From Rhodovulum kholense (GTDB taxonomy: Bacteria > Pseudomonadota > Alphaproteobacteria > Rhodobacterales > Rhodobacteraceae), in assembly GCF_003053725.1 (NCBI RefSeq), contig NZ_QAYC01000001.1, positions 62,001-126,000 of the forward strand: a DNA stretch of 64,000 nucleotides. Reading direction: 5' to 3'. The translations under genes were made by a program, and so were the position numbers. Below are positions 1 through 9,559 of this stretch, piece by piece. The notes below the pieces were generated by a model. It saw only the letters and a list, made by a program, of their open reading frames with translations. It did no database searches and was not told the origin of the DNA. How positions within the stretch are numbered: the first letter of the stretch is position 1; each line of letters starts with the position of its first letter.

Positions 1-243
1 CACATGAAGCCCGTCGGCCCCTGAGGCCAGCACAACCGCCAGCCGGTCGTTGACGATCAGCGGCACGCCGCGCCGGGTCAGATCCGGTTTCAGCTGCCGG
101 GCGAGCGCGACCAGATCGCTGTCGCTGGCCCGCTTGTCGCGCAGCTGCACCATGCTGGCGCCGCCCCGGACCGCCGCCATCACCAGATCCGGCGAGGCGC
201 CGTCGGGGGTCACGAAATAGACGGCGAGGGTGTTTCGGTTCAT
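1..243 (-). CDS. thiE: Thiamine-phosphate synthase ThiE, 3' part beyond the window edge
   Basis: Couples the pyrimidine diphosphate and thiazole phosphate halves into thiamine monophosphate in the cytosol. Only the first 81 residues are in the window. Seen: VQLRDK (residues 32-37), VNDR (64-67) and ADGLHV (76-81), the ordered phosphate/pyrimidine-binding motifs of the ThiE TIM barrel. The ATG overlaps the thiM stop codon (ATGA), so the two are translationally coupled in a thiM-thiE operon behind the TPP riboswitch. The gene runs off the left edge, so nothing can be said about its C-terminus. Confidence 0.93.
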   Translation of the reverse strand, partial: MNRNTLAVYFVTPDGASPDLVMAAVRGGASMVQLRDKRASDSDLVALARQLKPDLTRRGVPLIVNDRLAVVLASGADGLHV

Positions 244-1076
244 GAGGGCTCGACCCGTGCGCCGAGGTCCAGCGCCTCGGGCGTCATGGCGTGCAGCGCG
301 TCGATCAGCGCGACCGCAAAGCTGCCGGGACCGGATGCGCCCCTGGCCGCGATCTCGCCCGCCAGCCCGAAACAGGCCAGCGCCGCGACCGTCGCCTCGG
401 CCCGGTCGGCGGCCTCGACCGCCACGAAGGCCGCGACCAGCGCGGTCAATGAACAGCCCAGCGCGGTGACTTTCGGCATCATCGGATCGCCATTGTGGAC
501 ACGCCAGGCGCGGGTGCCGTCGGTGACGTAATCGACCGGCCCGGTGACCGCGACCACCGCCCAGCTGCGCTGGGCAAGGGCCCGCGCCGCCGCCTCGGCC
601 GCCTCGACCGGGTCGGCGCTGTCCGCGCCCTTGCCGCGCGTGGCGGCCCCGGCCAGCGCCAGGATCTCGGAGGCATTGCCCCGGATCACCGCCGGTTCCA
701 GCGCCAGAAGATCGCCGCAAAGCGCCTGCCGGTACGAGGTCGCGCCGACCGCCACCGGGTCGAGCACCCAGGGCAGGCCCGCCGCCCGCGCCGCCCCGGC
801 CGCGGCCTTCATGCCGGCGGCCCAATGCGGCGAAGGTGTGCCGATATTGATCGAGAGCGCCTGCGCCAGCGGCGTGAATTCAAGGGTTTCCTCGGCCGCA
901 TGCAGCATCGCGGGCGAGGCGCCCGCCGCCAGCAGCACATTCGCGGCCGTGTTCATGGCGACGAAATTGGTGATGCATTGCACGAGCGGCGCGCGCTCGC
1001 GCATCGCGGCAAGATGGACGCCGGGCGTGCGCTCTGTGCTGCGGGCGCCGGTCGGGGTCTCTTTCGCGCTGGGCAT
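240..1076 (-). CDS. thiM: Hydroxyethylthiazole kinase ThiM
   Basis: Phosphorylates 5-(2-hydroxyethyl)-4-methylthiazole, the salvage route to the thiazole half of thiamine. Seen: an N-terminal QCITNFVAMN motif, the nucleotide-site RGNASEI motif, and TALGCSLTA near residue 205, which holds the conserved catalytic Cys of the family. About 278 residues, normal for ThiM. The start at 1076 is chosen because GGGGAGGA sits just upstream. An in-frame ATG at 1151 is possible on paper but lies inside the TPP aptamer and would add an Arg/Ala-rich tail. The stop overlaps the thiE start. Expression should fall when thiamine pyrophosphate is plentiful. Confidence 0.95.
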   Translation of the reverse strand: MPSAKETPTGARSTERTPGVHLAAMRERAPLVQCITNFVAMNTAANVLLAAGASPAMLHAAEETLEFTPLAQALSINIGTPSPHWAAGMKAAAGAARAAGLPWVLDPVAVGATSYRQALCGDLLALEPAVIRGNASEILALAGAATRGKGADSADPVEAAEAAARALAQRSWAVVAVTGPVDYVTDGTRAWRVHNGDPMMPKVTALGCSLTALVAAFVAVEAADRAEATVAALACFGLAGEIAARGASGPGSFAVALIDALHAMTPEALDLGARVEPS

Positions 1077-1108
1077 GGCTGTCCTCCCCTGGCATCGGAC
1101 GGCCGCAT

Positions 1109-1207
1109 CGGCCCGCTTTCGGGCCCGGCACGCGACTTCCTCCGCCAGCATGATCTGGTTCAGGTTCTAAGGGTGCTTCTCAGCCCGGGCAGATCCGGAC
1201 GCCCCTG
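1109..1207 (-). promoter_or_regulatory. TPP (THI-element) riboswitch upstream of thiM
   Basis: Read on the minus strand, the conserved thi-box elements occur in order: a GGGGC 5' arm, CTGAGA (1178-1183), ACCCTTAGAACCTGA, then the CAGATCATGCTGGCGGAGG 3' part. A perfect hairpin GCCCG-AAAG-CGGGC (1111-1124) lies between the aptamer and the thiM ribosome-binding site and is a candidate expression platform. The aptamer itself is roughly 1127-1207. It binds thiamine pyrophosphate and represses thiM-thiE. Whether it acts by terminating transcription or blocking translation is inference; no U-run follows the hairpin, which favours translational control. Confidence 0.93.
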
Positions 1208-1395
1208 TCACAAGGTCACCAAACCACGTCCGCGCGCGGATGAAAAGGCCCCGGCTTCGGGCGGCGCTTGCGCCCGGGTGACACGGCTGCCAGAAGACGG
1301 GCAAACCCCGAAAGGGCGGATCGGATGAAGGGACGGCTTGCGATGACAGGGTATGATGCGACGGCGGTTCCCGCCCTGGCAGGTCGGGGCCGCGC

Positions 1396-2574
1396 GTGAC
1401 ACCTGCGGCGCGGATCGCGGCGGCGGCGGAGCTGCTCGATGCCTGGCGCGCGGGCGCTCCGGCCGAGAAGCTGCTGACCACCTGGGCGCGGCAGAACCGC
1501 TTTGCCGGGTCGAAGGACCGGGCCGCGATCCGCGACCATGTCTTCGACGCAATTCGCTGCGCCCGATCCTTCGCCGCGCTGGGCGGGGCGGCGACGGGGC
1601 GCGGCCTGATGCTGGGCCGCCTGCGCGCCGACGGCATCGACCCCGGGGCGGTCTTCACCGGCGAGGGTCACGCTCCGGCGCCCCTGTCCGAGGCCGAAGC
1701 CGCGCCCCTGCCCAACCTGGCGGATCTGCCCGAGGCGGTCGCCTGCGACTGTCCCGAGGCGCTGGAAGAGGTGCTTCGCGACAGCCTCGGCCCGGCTTTC
1801 CGCCCGGTGATGGACCTGCTGCGGCACCGCGCGCCGGTCTTCCTGCGGGTCAATCTGCGCCGCAGCGGCCGGGACGAGGCGGCGGCTCTGCTGGCGGGGG
1901 AAGGGATCGAGACCCGGCCGCATGCGCTTTCGCCCACCGCGCTGGAGGTGACGGCCGGGGCACGGCGCGTCCAGCAGTCCCGCGCCTTTGCCGAGGGGGT
2001 GGTCGAACTGCAGGATGCGGCTTCGCAGGCGGTGGCCGATCTGATGCCGCTTGGCCCGGGCGCGCGGGTGCTCGATCTTTGCGCGGGCGGTGGCGGCAAG
2101 ACGCTGGCCATGGCCGCGCGCGGAACGGCCCGGCATTATGCCCATGACGCGGCGCCGCAGCGGATGCGCGACCTGCCCGACCGGGCCGCCCGGGCGGGAA
2201 TCGCAGTGACCTGCCTTGCCAGCGCCGAGCTTGACGAGGCCGCGCCCTTCGATCTGGTGCTCTGCGACGTGCCCTGTTCGGGCAGTGGCGCCTGGCGGCG
2301 AAGCCCCGAGGCCAAATGGCGCACGACCCCCGACGACCTGACCCGGCTGACCGCGCTGCAGGCCGGCATTCTCGACCGGGCGGCCGCTCTGGTCGCGCCG
2401 GGCGGGCATCTTGGCTATGCCACCTGCTCGCTCCTGTCGGCCGAGAACGACGCGCAGATCGCGCGGTTTCTTGCCAATACGCCGGGCTGGATGCGGATCG
2501 CCGAGCGACACTTGACCCCGCTTGATGGCGGCGACGGATTCTATGCGGCGGTCCTGCGGCGCGGCGATGGCTGA
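1396..2574 (+). CDS. RsmB/NOP-family RNA (cytosine-C5) methyltransferase
   Basis: An S-adenosylmethionine-dependent RNA m5C methyltransferase, 392 residues. Seen: the SAM-binding loop LDLCAGGGGKT (about residues 218-228), motif IV CDVPCSGSG with its release Cys, and motif VI GYATCSLLSAEN with the catalytic TCS Cys. Both catalytic cysteines of the m5C family are therefore present. The N-terminal region lacks a clear PUA or NusB domain. The start used is GTG at 1396, with a weak AGG upstream. It probably modifies 16S rRNA or a tRNA; the exact target is not visible in the sequence. It lies just before cckA with an 80-120 base gap. Confidence 0.88.
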   Translation: MTPAARIAAAAELLDAWRAGAPAEKLLTTWARQNRFAGSKDRAAIRDHVFDAIRCARSFAALGGAATGRGLMLGRLRADGIDPGAVFTGEGHAPAPLSEAEAAPLPNLADLPEAVACDCPEALEEVLRDSLGPAFRPVMDLLRHRAPVFLRVNLRRSGRDEAAALLAGEGIETRPHALSPTALEVTAGARRVQQSRAFAEGVVELQDAASQAVADLMPLGPGARVLDLCAGGGGKTLAMAARGTARHYAHDAAPQRMRDLPDRAARAGIAVTCLASAELDEAAPFDLVLCDVPCSGSGAWRRSPEAKWRTTPDDLTRLTALQAGILDRAAALVAPGGHLGYATCSLLSAENDAQIARFLANTPGWMRIAERHLTPLDGGDGFYAAVLRRGDG

Positions 2575-2635
2575 CAAGCGTTACGTTACGTTGGTCGGCG
2601 ATCCTGTGCCGTTCGGTCATCCCGATGGGGCCGCA

Positions 2636-2651
2636 TTAACCTTCGGTTAAC
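2636..2651 (+). promoter_or_regulatory. CtrA box (TTAA-N7-TTAAC) before cckA
   Basis: TTAACCTTCGGTTAAC matches the alphaproteobacterial CtrA recognition sequence exactly (two TTAA half-sites seven bases apart) and is also a near-perfect inverted repeat. It lies about 50 bases before the preferred TTG start of cckA. CckA is the kinase that feeds phosphate to CtrA, so a feedback loop is likely (inference). Confidence 0.75.
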
Positions 2652-2700
2652 ACCTGTGGAGAAAGAGTGGGCAAGACGCTCTGCCCGGGAGGCCTCATTG

Positions 2701-5031
2701 TTGCGTTTTGTGCCCGTTCTGGTGACTGTGCGGCGATCCGCGGCGGCCCATGCCGACCGCGCTTGGGTGGCCTTGGCACTTGGCGTTCTGCTGGTTGCCG
2801 CGGCGTTGACATCGCCCTGGCCCGGGCTTTTTGCGCCATTGCTGACGGCGGGCAGCACGCTGGCCTGTCTGGCCCTGCTGCTGCGCCTCTTCGGGCGGCC
2901 GGTGTCGGACATCCCCTCGGACCGGCTGCGGCGGCTCTGCGCCAGCGCGCCGGGCGCGACCCTGGTCACCGATGCCGAAGGCTGCGTGCTGATCGCAAGC
3001 CCCGAGGCGCAACGCCGGGTCGCGGCGGTGCGCGGCCAGCCGGTCGCGGGCGCGCTGCAGGCGATCTTTGCAGATCCCGACCATGCGGTCTCGGACCTGA
3101 TCTCGGCCGCCGCCCGGGGCCTTCCGGCCGCGGCGCAGCGCAGCCTGGCCTCGGGGCCGCTCCGGATCGGGGTCGAACGCGCCGGGTCGGGGCTGTTTCT
3201 CTGGCGGCTCGAATCCTGCGCAGCCGACGGTCCCGAAATCGCGCTGCCGATGGTCCGGCTCGATCCGGCCGGGCGTCTGGCGGTCATCAACGCCGCCGCG
3301 CGCGCGCTGATCGGGCAAAGCCCCGACAGCGTGGCGGCATTGCTGGGCGGGGCTTCGGACGAGACCGAAGAGGTGATGGTCGAAACCCCCGAAGGGCCAA
3401 GCCGCCGCCGCCTGCTGCAGCTTCGCATGGCCGATGGCGGGCGCGAATTCTATATCCTGCCCGAGGCCTCGGGGGCCCGGGGCGCCGAGGCGCCCGAGGG
3501 GTTTCTCGACGCGCTGCCGGTGGCCCTCTTGCAGCTCGACATCGACGGCACGGTGCGGCTGTCGAACGCCCGGGCGAACAAGCTGCTGGGCGCCGATGCC
3601 GGCGAGGCGCTGAACCTCTGCGACCGGCTCGAAGGTCTGGGCCGGTCGGTCGGCGACTGGCTGGCCGATGCCGCCCAGGGCCGCGCCCCCAACACCGCCG
3701 AGGTGTTGCGCGTCGCCCGCGACGACCGCGAGCTGTTCGTTCAGGTCGCGCTGGCGCGGATGGGCGGGGGCGGTCTGGTCGCCGTGCTGCATGACGTGAC
3801 CGAGATGAAGACTTTGGAGGCGCAATTCACCCAAAGCCAGAAGATGCAGGCGATCGGCCAGCTGGCGGGCGGGGTGGCGCATGACTTCAACAACCTGCTG
3901 ACCGCGATCTCGGGCCATTGCGACCTGCTGATGTTGCGCCACGATGCGGGCGATCCCGATTATGGCGATCTGGTGCAGATCCACCAGAACGCCAACCGCG
4001 CGGCGAGCCTCGTGGGCCAGCTTCTGGCGTTCTCGCGCAAGCAGACGCTCAGCCCCGAGGTGATGGATCTGCGCGACACGATGGGCGAACTGGCCCATCT
4101 GCTGGACCGGCTGGTGGGCGAGAAGGTGCGCCTGAGGATGCGCCATGCCGAGGCGCTGCCGCCGATCCGGGCCGACAAGCGTCAGCTGGAACAGGTGGTG
4201 ATGAACCTCGTGGTGAATGCCCGCGACGCGATGCCCGAGGGCGGCGAGATCCGGCTGGAAACCGAGGCGGTGCAGCTGAGCACCGAATTGCAGCGCGACC
4301 GCGCCGTGGTGCCGCCCGGCCCCTATGCGATGATCCGCGTCCGCGACGAGGGGCACGGCATTCCGCCCGACCGCCTGACCAAGATCTTCGAGCCCTTCTA
4401 CACCACCAAGCGCCCCGGCGAGGGCACGGGTCTGGGCCTTTCGACCGTCTATGGCATCGTCAAGCAGACCGGCGGCTTTGTCTTCGTCGACAGCACCGTC
4501 GGGCAGGGCAGCTGCTTTTCGGTCTATCTGCCCGCCTATGCCGGCGAAATCGGCCCGGCCGCGCCCCGGCGCGAGCAGGGCACGGTCGAAGACCAGCCCG
4601 CACAGGCAGTCGTGCTGTTGGTCGAGGACGAGGCTCCGGTGCGCTCGTTCGCGGCGCGGGCGATGCGGATGCGCGGCCATACCGTGCTGGAGGCCGAAAG
4701 CGGCGAGGAGGCCCTTGAGAAGCTCGCCGATCCCGATCTCAAGGTCGATGTCTTCGTCAGCGACGTGGTGATGCCGGGGCTCGACGGGCCTGGCTGGGTC
4801 AGCAAGGCTCTGGCCGACCGTCCGGGCACGCGGGTGATCTTCGTCTCGGGCTATGCAGAGGACAGCTTTGGCGAGATCAAGGCGCGGATCCCGAATTCGG
4901 TCTATCTGCCGAAACCCTTCTCGCTGGCCGATCTGACCGCCACCGTCCAGCGCCAGCTGCGCGCCGCGGCCCGCGCGCGTGAAGGCCACCCCGACGAAGA
5001 AGAGGGACGGCTGCCGGAAGAGGTCTCGTGA
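2701..5031 (+). CDS. cckA: Cell-cycle/GTA hybrid histidine kinase CckA
   Basis: An inner-membrane hybrid kinase that, through ChpT, controls phosphorylation of CtrA. In Rhodobacter-type cells it regulates gene transfer agent and motility genes. Domains in order: two N-terminal membrane segments (about residues 18-60), two degenerate PAS-like regions, a DHp domain with the phospho-acceptor His394 in AHDFNNLL, an ATPase domain with NLVVNARDAMP and GTGLGLSTVYG, and a C-terminal receiver with Asp688 in SDVVMPGLDG and the conserved Lys in YLPKPF. The start is uncertain. TTG 2701 follows GGGAGG by 8 bases; an in-frame GTG at 2656 adds 15 residues but has no ribosome-binding site and sits almost on the CtrA box. 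Length is about 776 residues. Confidence 0.9.
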   Translation: MRFVPVLVTVRRSAAAHADRAWVALALGVLLVAAALTSPWPGLFAPLLTAGSTLACLALLLRLFGRPVSDIPSDRLRRLCASAPGATLVTDAEGCVLIASPEAQRRVAAVRGQPVAGALQAIFADPDHAVSDLISAAARGLPAAAQRSLASGPLRIGVERAGSGLFLWRLESCAADGPEIALPMVRLDPAGRLAVINAAARALIGQSPDSVAALLGGASDETEEVMVETPEGPSRRRLLQLRMADGGREFYILPEASGARGAEAPEGFLDALPVALLQLDIDGTVRLSNARANKLLGADAGEALNLCDRLEGLGRSVGDWLADAAQGRAPNTAEVLRVARDDRELFVQVALARMGGGGLVAVLHDVTEMKTLEAQFTQSQKMQAIGQLAGGVAHDFNNLLTAISGHCDLLMLRHDAGDPDYGDLVQIHQNANRAASLVGQLLAFSRKQTLSPEVMDLRDTMGELAHLLDRLVGEKVRLRMRHAEALPPIRADKRQLEQVVMNLVVNARDAMPEGGEIRLETEAVQLSTELQRDRAVVPPGPYAMIRVRDEGHGIPPDRLTKIFEPFYTTKRPGEGTGLGLSTVYGIVKQTGGFVFVDSTVGQGSCFSVYLPAYAGEIGPAAPRREQGTVEDQPAQAVVLLVEDEAPVRSFAARAMRMRGHTVLEAESGEEALEKLADPDLKVDVFVSDVVMPGLDGPGWVSKALADRPGTRVIFVSGYAEDSFGEIKARIPNSVYLPKPFSLADLTATVQRQLRAAARAREGHPDEEEGRLPEEVS

Positions 5032-5128
5032 CCGCCCGGCGCGCCCGGCTTCATGGCCCGGCTGCGCGATCTCGTCGGGCGTGAACACTTCCTTAACTGT
5101 TTCGGTCAATCCTGAGAATGGGAACAAT

Positions 5129-5182
5129 TTGACTTGAAATGTTCGCCTTTTGATCTCATATGGATGAGAACAAGAGGCGAAC
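5129..5182 (+). promoter_or_regulatory. recA promoter with alphaproteobacterial SOS (LexA) box
   Basis: GAAC-AAGAGGC-GAAC at 5168-5182 is the alphaproteobacterial LexA site GAAC-N7-GAAC. A TTGACT -35-like hexamer is at 5129-5134, with candidate -10 sequences between 5151 and 5161, so LexA would sit over the start of transcription. A further imperfect inverted repeat with GAAC and GTTC arms surrounds the -35 (5122-5144). Confidence 0.85.
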
Positions 5183-5231
5183 AAGAGCGGTCATTGCCGC
5201 CCGCTTCCGGGTGTGGAATAAGGAACCAAAC

Positions 5232-6302
<1,071 letters not shown>

Positions 6303-6325
6303 CGCGCCCGCCGCCTCGACAGTTC

Positions 6326-6360
6326 GAACACCCGCCCTTCGTGGCGGGTGTTCCGCTTTC
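6326..6360 (+). terminator. Intrinsic terminator of recA
   Basis: An 11-bp perfect stem, GAACACCCGCC (6326-6336) with GGCGGGTGTTC (6343-6353), loop CTTCGT, followed by a short pyrimidine-rich CGCTTTCT tail. Confidence 0.8.
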
Positions 6361-6456
6361 TGGACGGGCCTTGCGTGTCTGCCCCATGGACAGGCCCCGT
6401 CCGCGGCGATACATCGGACGACAAACCGGAAAACTCCCCCGAAAGGTCTCAGACCG

Positions 6457-9114
6457 ATGCCCAGCCTGAACGAAATCCGCTCGACCTTCCTGAGCTATTT
6501 CGAACGGAACGGCCACCAGGTGGTCGACAGCTCGCCGCTCGTTCCCCGCAACGATCCTACGCTCATGTTCGCGAATTCCGGCATGGTGCAGTTCAAGAAC
6601 CTCTTCACCGGGGTCGAGAAGCGCGACTATACCCGCGCCACCACCGCGCAGAAATGCGTGCGCGCCGGCGGAAAGCATAACGATCTCGACAATGTCGGCT
6701 ATACCGCGCGCCATCACACCTTCTTCGAGATGCTGGGGAATTTCAGCTTCGGCGACTATTTCAAGTCCGATGCCATCCCCTTTGCCTGGGAACTCCTGAC
6801 CAAGGATTTCGGCATCCCGAAGGACAAGCTGCTGGTCACGGTCTATCATACCGACGACGAGGCGGCCTCGATCTGGAAGAAGGTCGCGGGGCTTTCGGAC
6901 GACAAGATCATCCGCATCCCGACCAATGACAATTTCTGGATGATGGGCCCGACCGGCCCCTGCGGCCCCTGCACCGAGATCTTCTACGATCATGGCGATC
7001 ACATCTGGGGCGGCCCGCCCGGATCGCCCGACGAGGATGGCGACCGGTTCATCGAGATCTGGAACCTCGTCTTCATGCAATACGAACAGTTCGAGGACGG
7101 CACCCGGCGCGAGCTGGCGGCGCAGTCCATCGATACCGGCATGGGGCTGGAACGGATCGGCGCGCTTCTGCAGGGCAAGCACGACAATTACGACACCGAC
7201 CTGATGCGCGATCTGATCGAGGCCTCGGCCCATGCCACCTCGACCGAACCCGACGGGCCGGGCAACGTCCATCACCGGGTGATCGCCGATCACCTGCGCT
7301 CGACCTCCTTCCTCATCGCCGACGGGGTGTCGCCCTCGAATGACGGCCGCGGCTATGTGCTGCGCCGGATCATGCGCCGCGCGATGCGCCACGCGCATCT
7401 TCTGGGCAGCCAGGACCCGGTCATGTACCGGCTGGTGCCCGCGCTCGTCACCCAGATGGGCGCGGCCTATCCGGAACTCCGCCGCGCCCAGTCGCTGATC
7501 GAAGAGACGCTGAAGCTGGAGGAAACCCGCTTCATCCAGACGCTGGACCGCGGCCTGCGGCTGCTGGACGAGGAACTGGCCCGTTTGCCCGAGGACGGCG
7601 ATCTGCCCGGCGAGGCGGCGTTCAAGCTGTACGACACCTACGGCTTCCCGCTCGATCTGACCCAGGACGCGCTGCGCGAAAAGGGCCGCAAGGTCGATGT
7701 GTCGGGCTTCGATGCCGCGATGGCCGAACAGCGTGCCAAGGCCCGCGCCAGCTGGGCGGGATCTGGCGAGACGAAGGAATCGACCATCTGGTTCGAGATC
7801 GCCGAGCGCATCGCCGCGACCGAATTCCTGGGCTACGATACCGAAACCGCCGAGGGCCAGGTGATGGCGCTGGTGGCCGAGGGGGCCGAGGTCAAGGAGC
7901 TGGCCGCGGGCACCACCGGCTGGATGATCGTCAACCAGACCCCGTTCTATGGGGAGTCGGGCGGCCAGGTCGGCGATACCGGCACCTATCTCAAGCCCGA
8001 GGGCCGGGGCGAGATCCTCGATACCCAGAAGATGCCGGGCGGGCTGTTTGCCCATAAGGTGACGCCCGCCAAGGCCGCGCTGGCGGTCGGTGACGCGGTC
8101 GAGCTGCGCGTCGATCACGCCCGCCGCTCGGCGATCCGGGCCAATCACTCGGCCACGCACCTGCTGCACGAGGCGCTGCGCCAGACGCTGGGCGATCATG
8201 TCGCCCAGAAGGGCTCGCTGAATGCGCCCGACCGGCTGCGCTTCGATTTCAGCCATGCCAAGGCGATGGCGGGCGAGGAACTGGCCGCGGTCGAAAGCCA
8301 GGTCAACGGCTTCATCCGCCAGAACTCGGCGGTCGAGACCCGGATCATGACCCCCGACGATGCCCGCGCCATCGGCGCCCAGGCGCTTTTCGGCGAGAAA
8401 TACGGCGACGAGGTGCGGGTCGTCTCGATGGGCCGTGCCGCGACCGGCAAGGGGCAGGACGGCCAGACCTGGTCGATCGAGCTCTGCGGCGGCACCCATG
8501 TCGCCCGCACCGGCGATATCGGGCTGTGCGTCGTGCTCGGCGACAGCGCCTCCTCGGCCGGTGTGCGCCGGATCGAGGCGCTGACCGGGCAGGCCGCGCT
8601 CGACCATCTGATCGCGCAGCAACAACGCCTCGCCGAGGTGGCCGAGGCGGTCAAGGCCCCGGCCTCGGACGTGGTCGCGCGTATCCGCAGCCTGGTCGAC
8701 GAACGCCGCGCGCTGGAACACGAGGTTGCCCAGCTTCGCCGCGAGCTGGCGCTGGCGGGTCCTGCTGGCGCAGCCCCCGAAAGCCGCGAAATCGCGGGCG
8801 TGCCCTTCCTCGCCCAGGTCCTGCACGGCATTTCCGGCAAGGACCTGCCGCCGATCATCGACGAACACAAGGCGCGGCTCGGCTCGGGCGCGATCCTGCT
8901 GATCGCCGAGGCCGACGGCAAGGCCTCGGTTGCGGCAGGCGTCACCCCGGATCTGACCGACAAGGTCTCGGCGGTCGATCTGGTCAAGGCGGCGGTCGCG
9001 GAACTTGGCGGCAAGGGCGGCGGCGGCCGTCCCGACATGGCCCAGGGCGGCGCCAAGGACGCCGCCAATGCCGAGGCCGCGATCAAGGCGGCCGAAGCCG
9101 TTCTGGGGGCCTGA
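6457..9114 (+). CDS. alaS: Alanyl-tRNA synthetase
   Basis: Charges tRNA-Ala and edits mischarged Ser/Gly. 885 residues, normal length. Seen: class II catalytic core with [13 protein letters not shown] and [28 protein letters not shown], the editing-domain zinc motifs [12 protein letters not shown] and [13 protein letters not shown], and a Gly-rich C-terminal C-Ala domain. It starts about 100 bases after the recA terminator, the usual recA-alaS neighbourhood of alphaproteobacteria. Confidence 0.99.
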   Translation: MPSLNEIRSTFLSYFERNGHQVVDSSPLVPRNDPTLMFANSGMVQFKNLFTGVEKRDYTRATTAQKCVRAGGKHNDLDNVGYTARHHTFFEMLGNFSFGDYFKSDAIPFAWELLTKDFGIPKDKLLVTVYHTDDEAASIWKKVAGLSDDKIIRIPTNDNFWMMGPTGPCGPCTEIFYDHGDHIWGGPPGSPDEDGDRFIEIWNLVFMQYEQFEDGTRRELAAQSIDTGMGLERIGALLQGKHDNYDTDLMRDLIEASAHATSTEPDGPGNVHHRVIADHLRSTSFLIADGVSPSNDGRGYVLRRIMRRAMRHAHLLGSQDPVMYRLVPALVTQMGAAYPELRRAQSLIEETLKLEETRFIQTLDRGLRLLDEELARLPEDGDLPGEAAFKLYDTYGFPLDLTQDALREKGRKVDVSGFDAAMAEQRAKARASWAGSGETKESTIWFEIAERIAATEFLGYDTETAEGQVMALVAEGAEVKELAAGTTGWMIVNQTPFYGESGGQVGDTGTYLKPEGRGEILDTQKMPGGLFAHKVTPAKAALAVGDAVELRVDHARRSAIRANHSATHLLHEALRQTLGDHVAQKGSLNAPDRLRFDFSHAKAMAGEELAAVESQVNGFIRQNSAVETRIMTPDDARAIGAQALFGEKYGDEVRVVSMGRAATGKGQDGQTWSIELCGGTHVARTGDIGLCVVLGDSASSAGVRRIEALTGQAALDHLIAQQQRLAEVAEAVKAPASDVVARIRSLVDERRALEHEVAQLRRELALAGPAGAAPESREIAGVPFLAQVLHGISGKDLPPIIDEHKARLGSGAILLIAEADGKASVAAGVTPDLTDKVSAVDLVKAAVAELGGKGGGGRPDMAQGGAKDAANAEAAIKAAEAVLGA

Positions 9115-9118
9115 TCCG

Positions 9119-9406
9119 ATGCCCGCGCTCTGGATCGCCCATGTCACCGTGACCGATGCCGAAGCCTATGGCAAATATGCGGAACTGGCCGGTCCCGCCA
9201 TCGCCGCGCATGGCGGCCAGTTCATCGCCCGGGGCGGCCGCTTCGTCCAGCTTGAGGGGCGCGAAAGACCGCGCAACGTGGTCGCCCGCTTCCCCTCGGT
9301 CGAGGCCGCGGTCGCCTGCTACAACAGTCCCGAATACCAGGCCGCGCTCGACCACGCGCGCGGCGCCTCGGAACGCGAGCTGATGGTCGTCGAAACCAGC
9401 GAATAA
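9119..9406 (+). CDS. DUF1330 family protein
   Basis: A 95-residue cytosolic protein of the DUF1330 (dimeric alpha-beta barrel, ferredoxin-like) family. Seen: ALWIAHVTVTDAEAYGKYAE, the family N-terminus, then GGQFIARGG and the C-terminal NSPEYQAAL motif. The ATG lies 2 bases after the alaS stop (TGATCCG-ATG), so the two are probably cotranscribed. The biochemical function of the family is not established; a link to alaS is not implied beyond sharing a transcript. Confidence 0.85.
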   Translation: MPALWIAHVTVTDAEAYGKYAELAGPAIAAHGGQFIARGGRFVQLEGRERPRNVVARFPSVEAAVACYNSPEYQAALDHARGASERELMVVETSE

Positions 9407-9429
9407 CGCCCCTCCGGGCCCCCGAAGAC

Positions 9430-9466
9430 AAAGGCCGCGCTCCGATCCCGGGCGCGGCCTTTTGCA
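9430..9466 (+). terminator. Intrinsic terminator after alaS-DUF1330
   Basis: AAAGGCCGCGC (9430-9440) pairs with GCGCGGCCTTT (9452-9462), giving a stem with A and T flanks so it could act in both directions between the convergent DUF1330 and typA genes. Confidence 0.85.
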
Positions 9467-9488
9467 TGTCTTCTTGGCGCAAATACCC

Positions 9489-9517
9489 AAAAAGAAAACG
9501 GCCCCGTCAGGGGCCGT
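9489..9517 (-). terminator. Intrinsic terminator of typA
   Basis: Read on the minus strand, an 8-bp stem ACGGCCCC/GGGGCCGT with a 4-base loop is followed by TTTTCTTTTT, a classical rho-independent terminator 40 bases beyond the typA stop. The sequence just before it on the plus strand (CTTCTTGGCGCAAATACCC) recurs in similar form near 43455. Confidence 0.88.
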
Positions 9518-9559
9518 CTCTGAAATCGTCGCCCGAAGGGCGTCCGCAGGATCGCGGGC

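Noticed and set aside
1077-1151. Longer thiM reading that starts at ATG 1151
   Set aside because: The ATG lies inside the TPP aptamer, has no ribosome-binding site, and adds a tail not found in ThiM; the start at 1076 has GGGGAGGA.
2695-5184. 829-residue minus-strand frame opposite cckA
   Set aside because: A shadow caused by GC-rich third positions; composition is His/Arg/Gln-rich and shows no domain, while the plus strand encodes a complete kinase.
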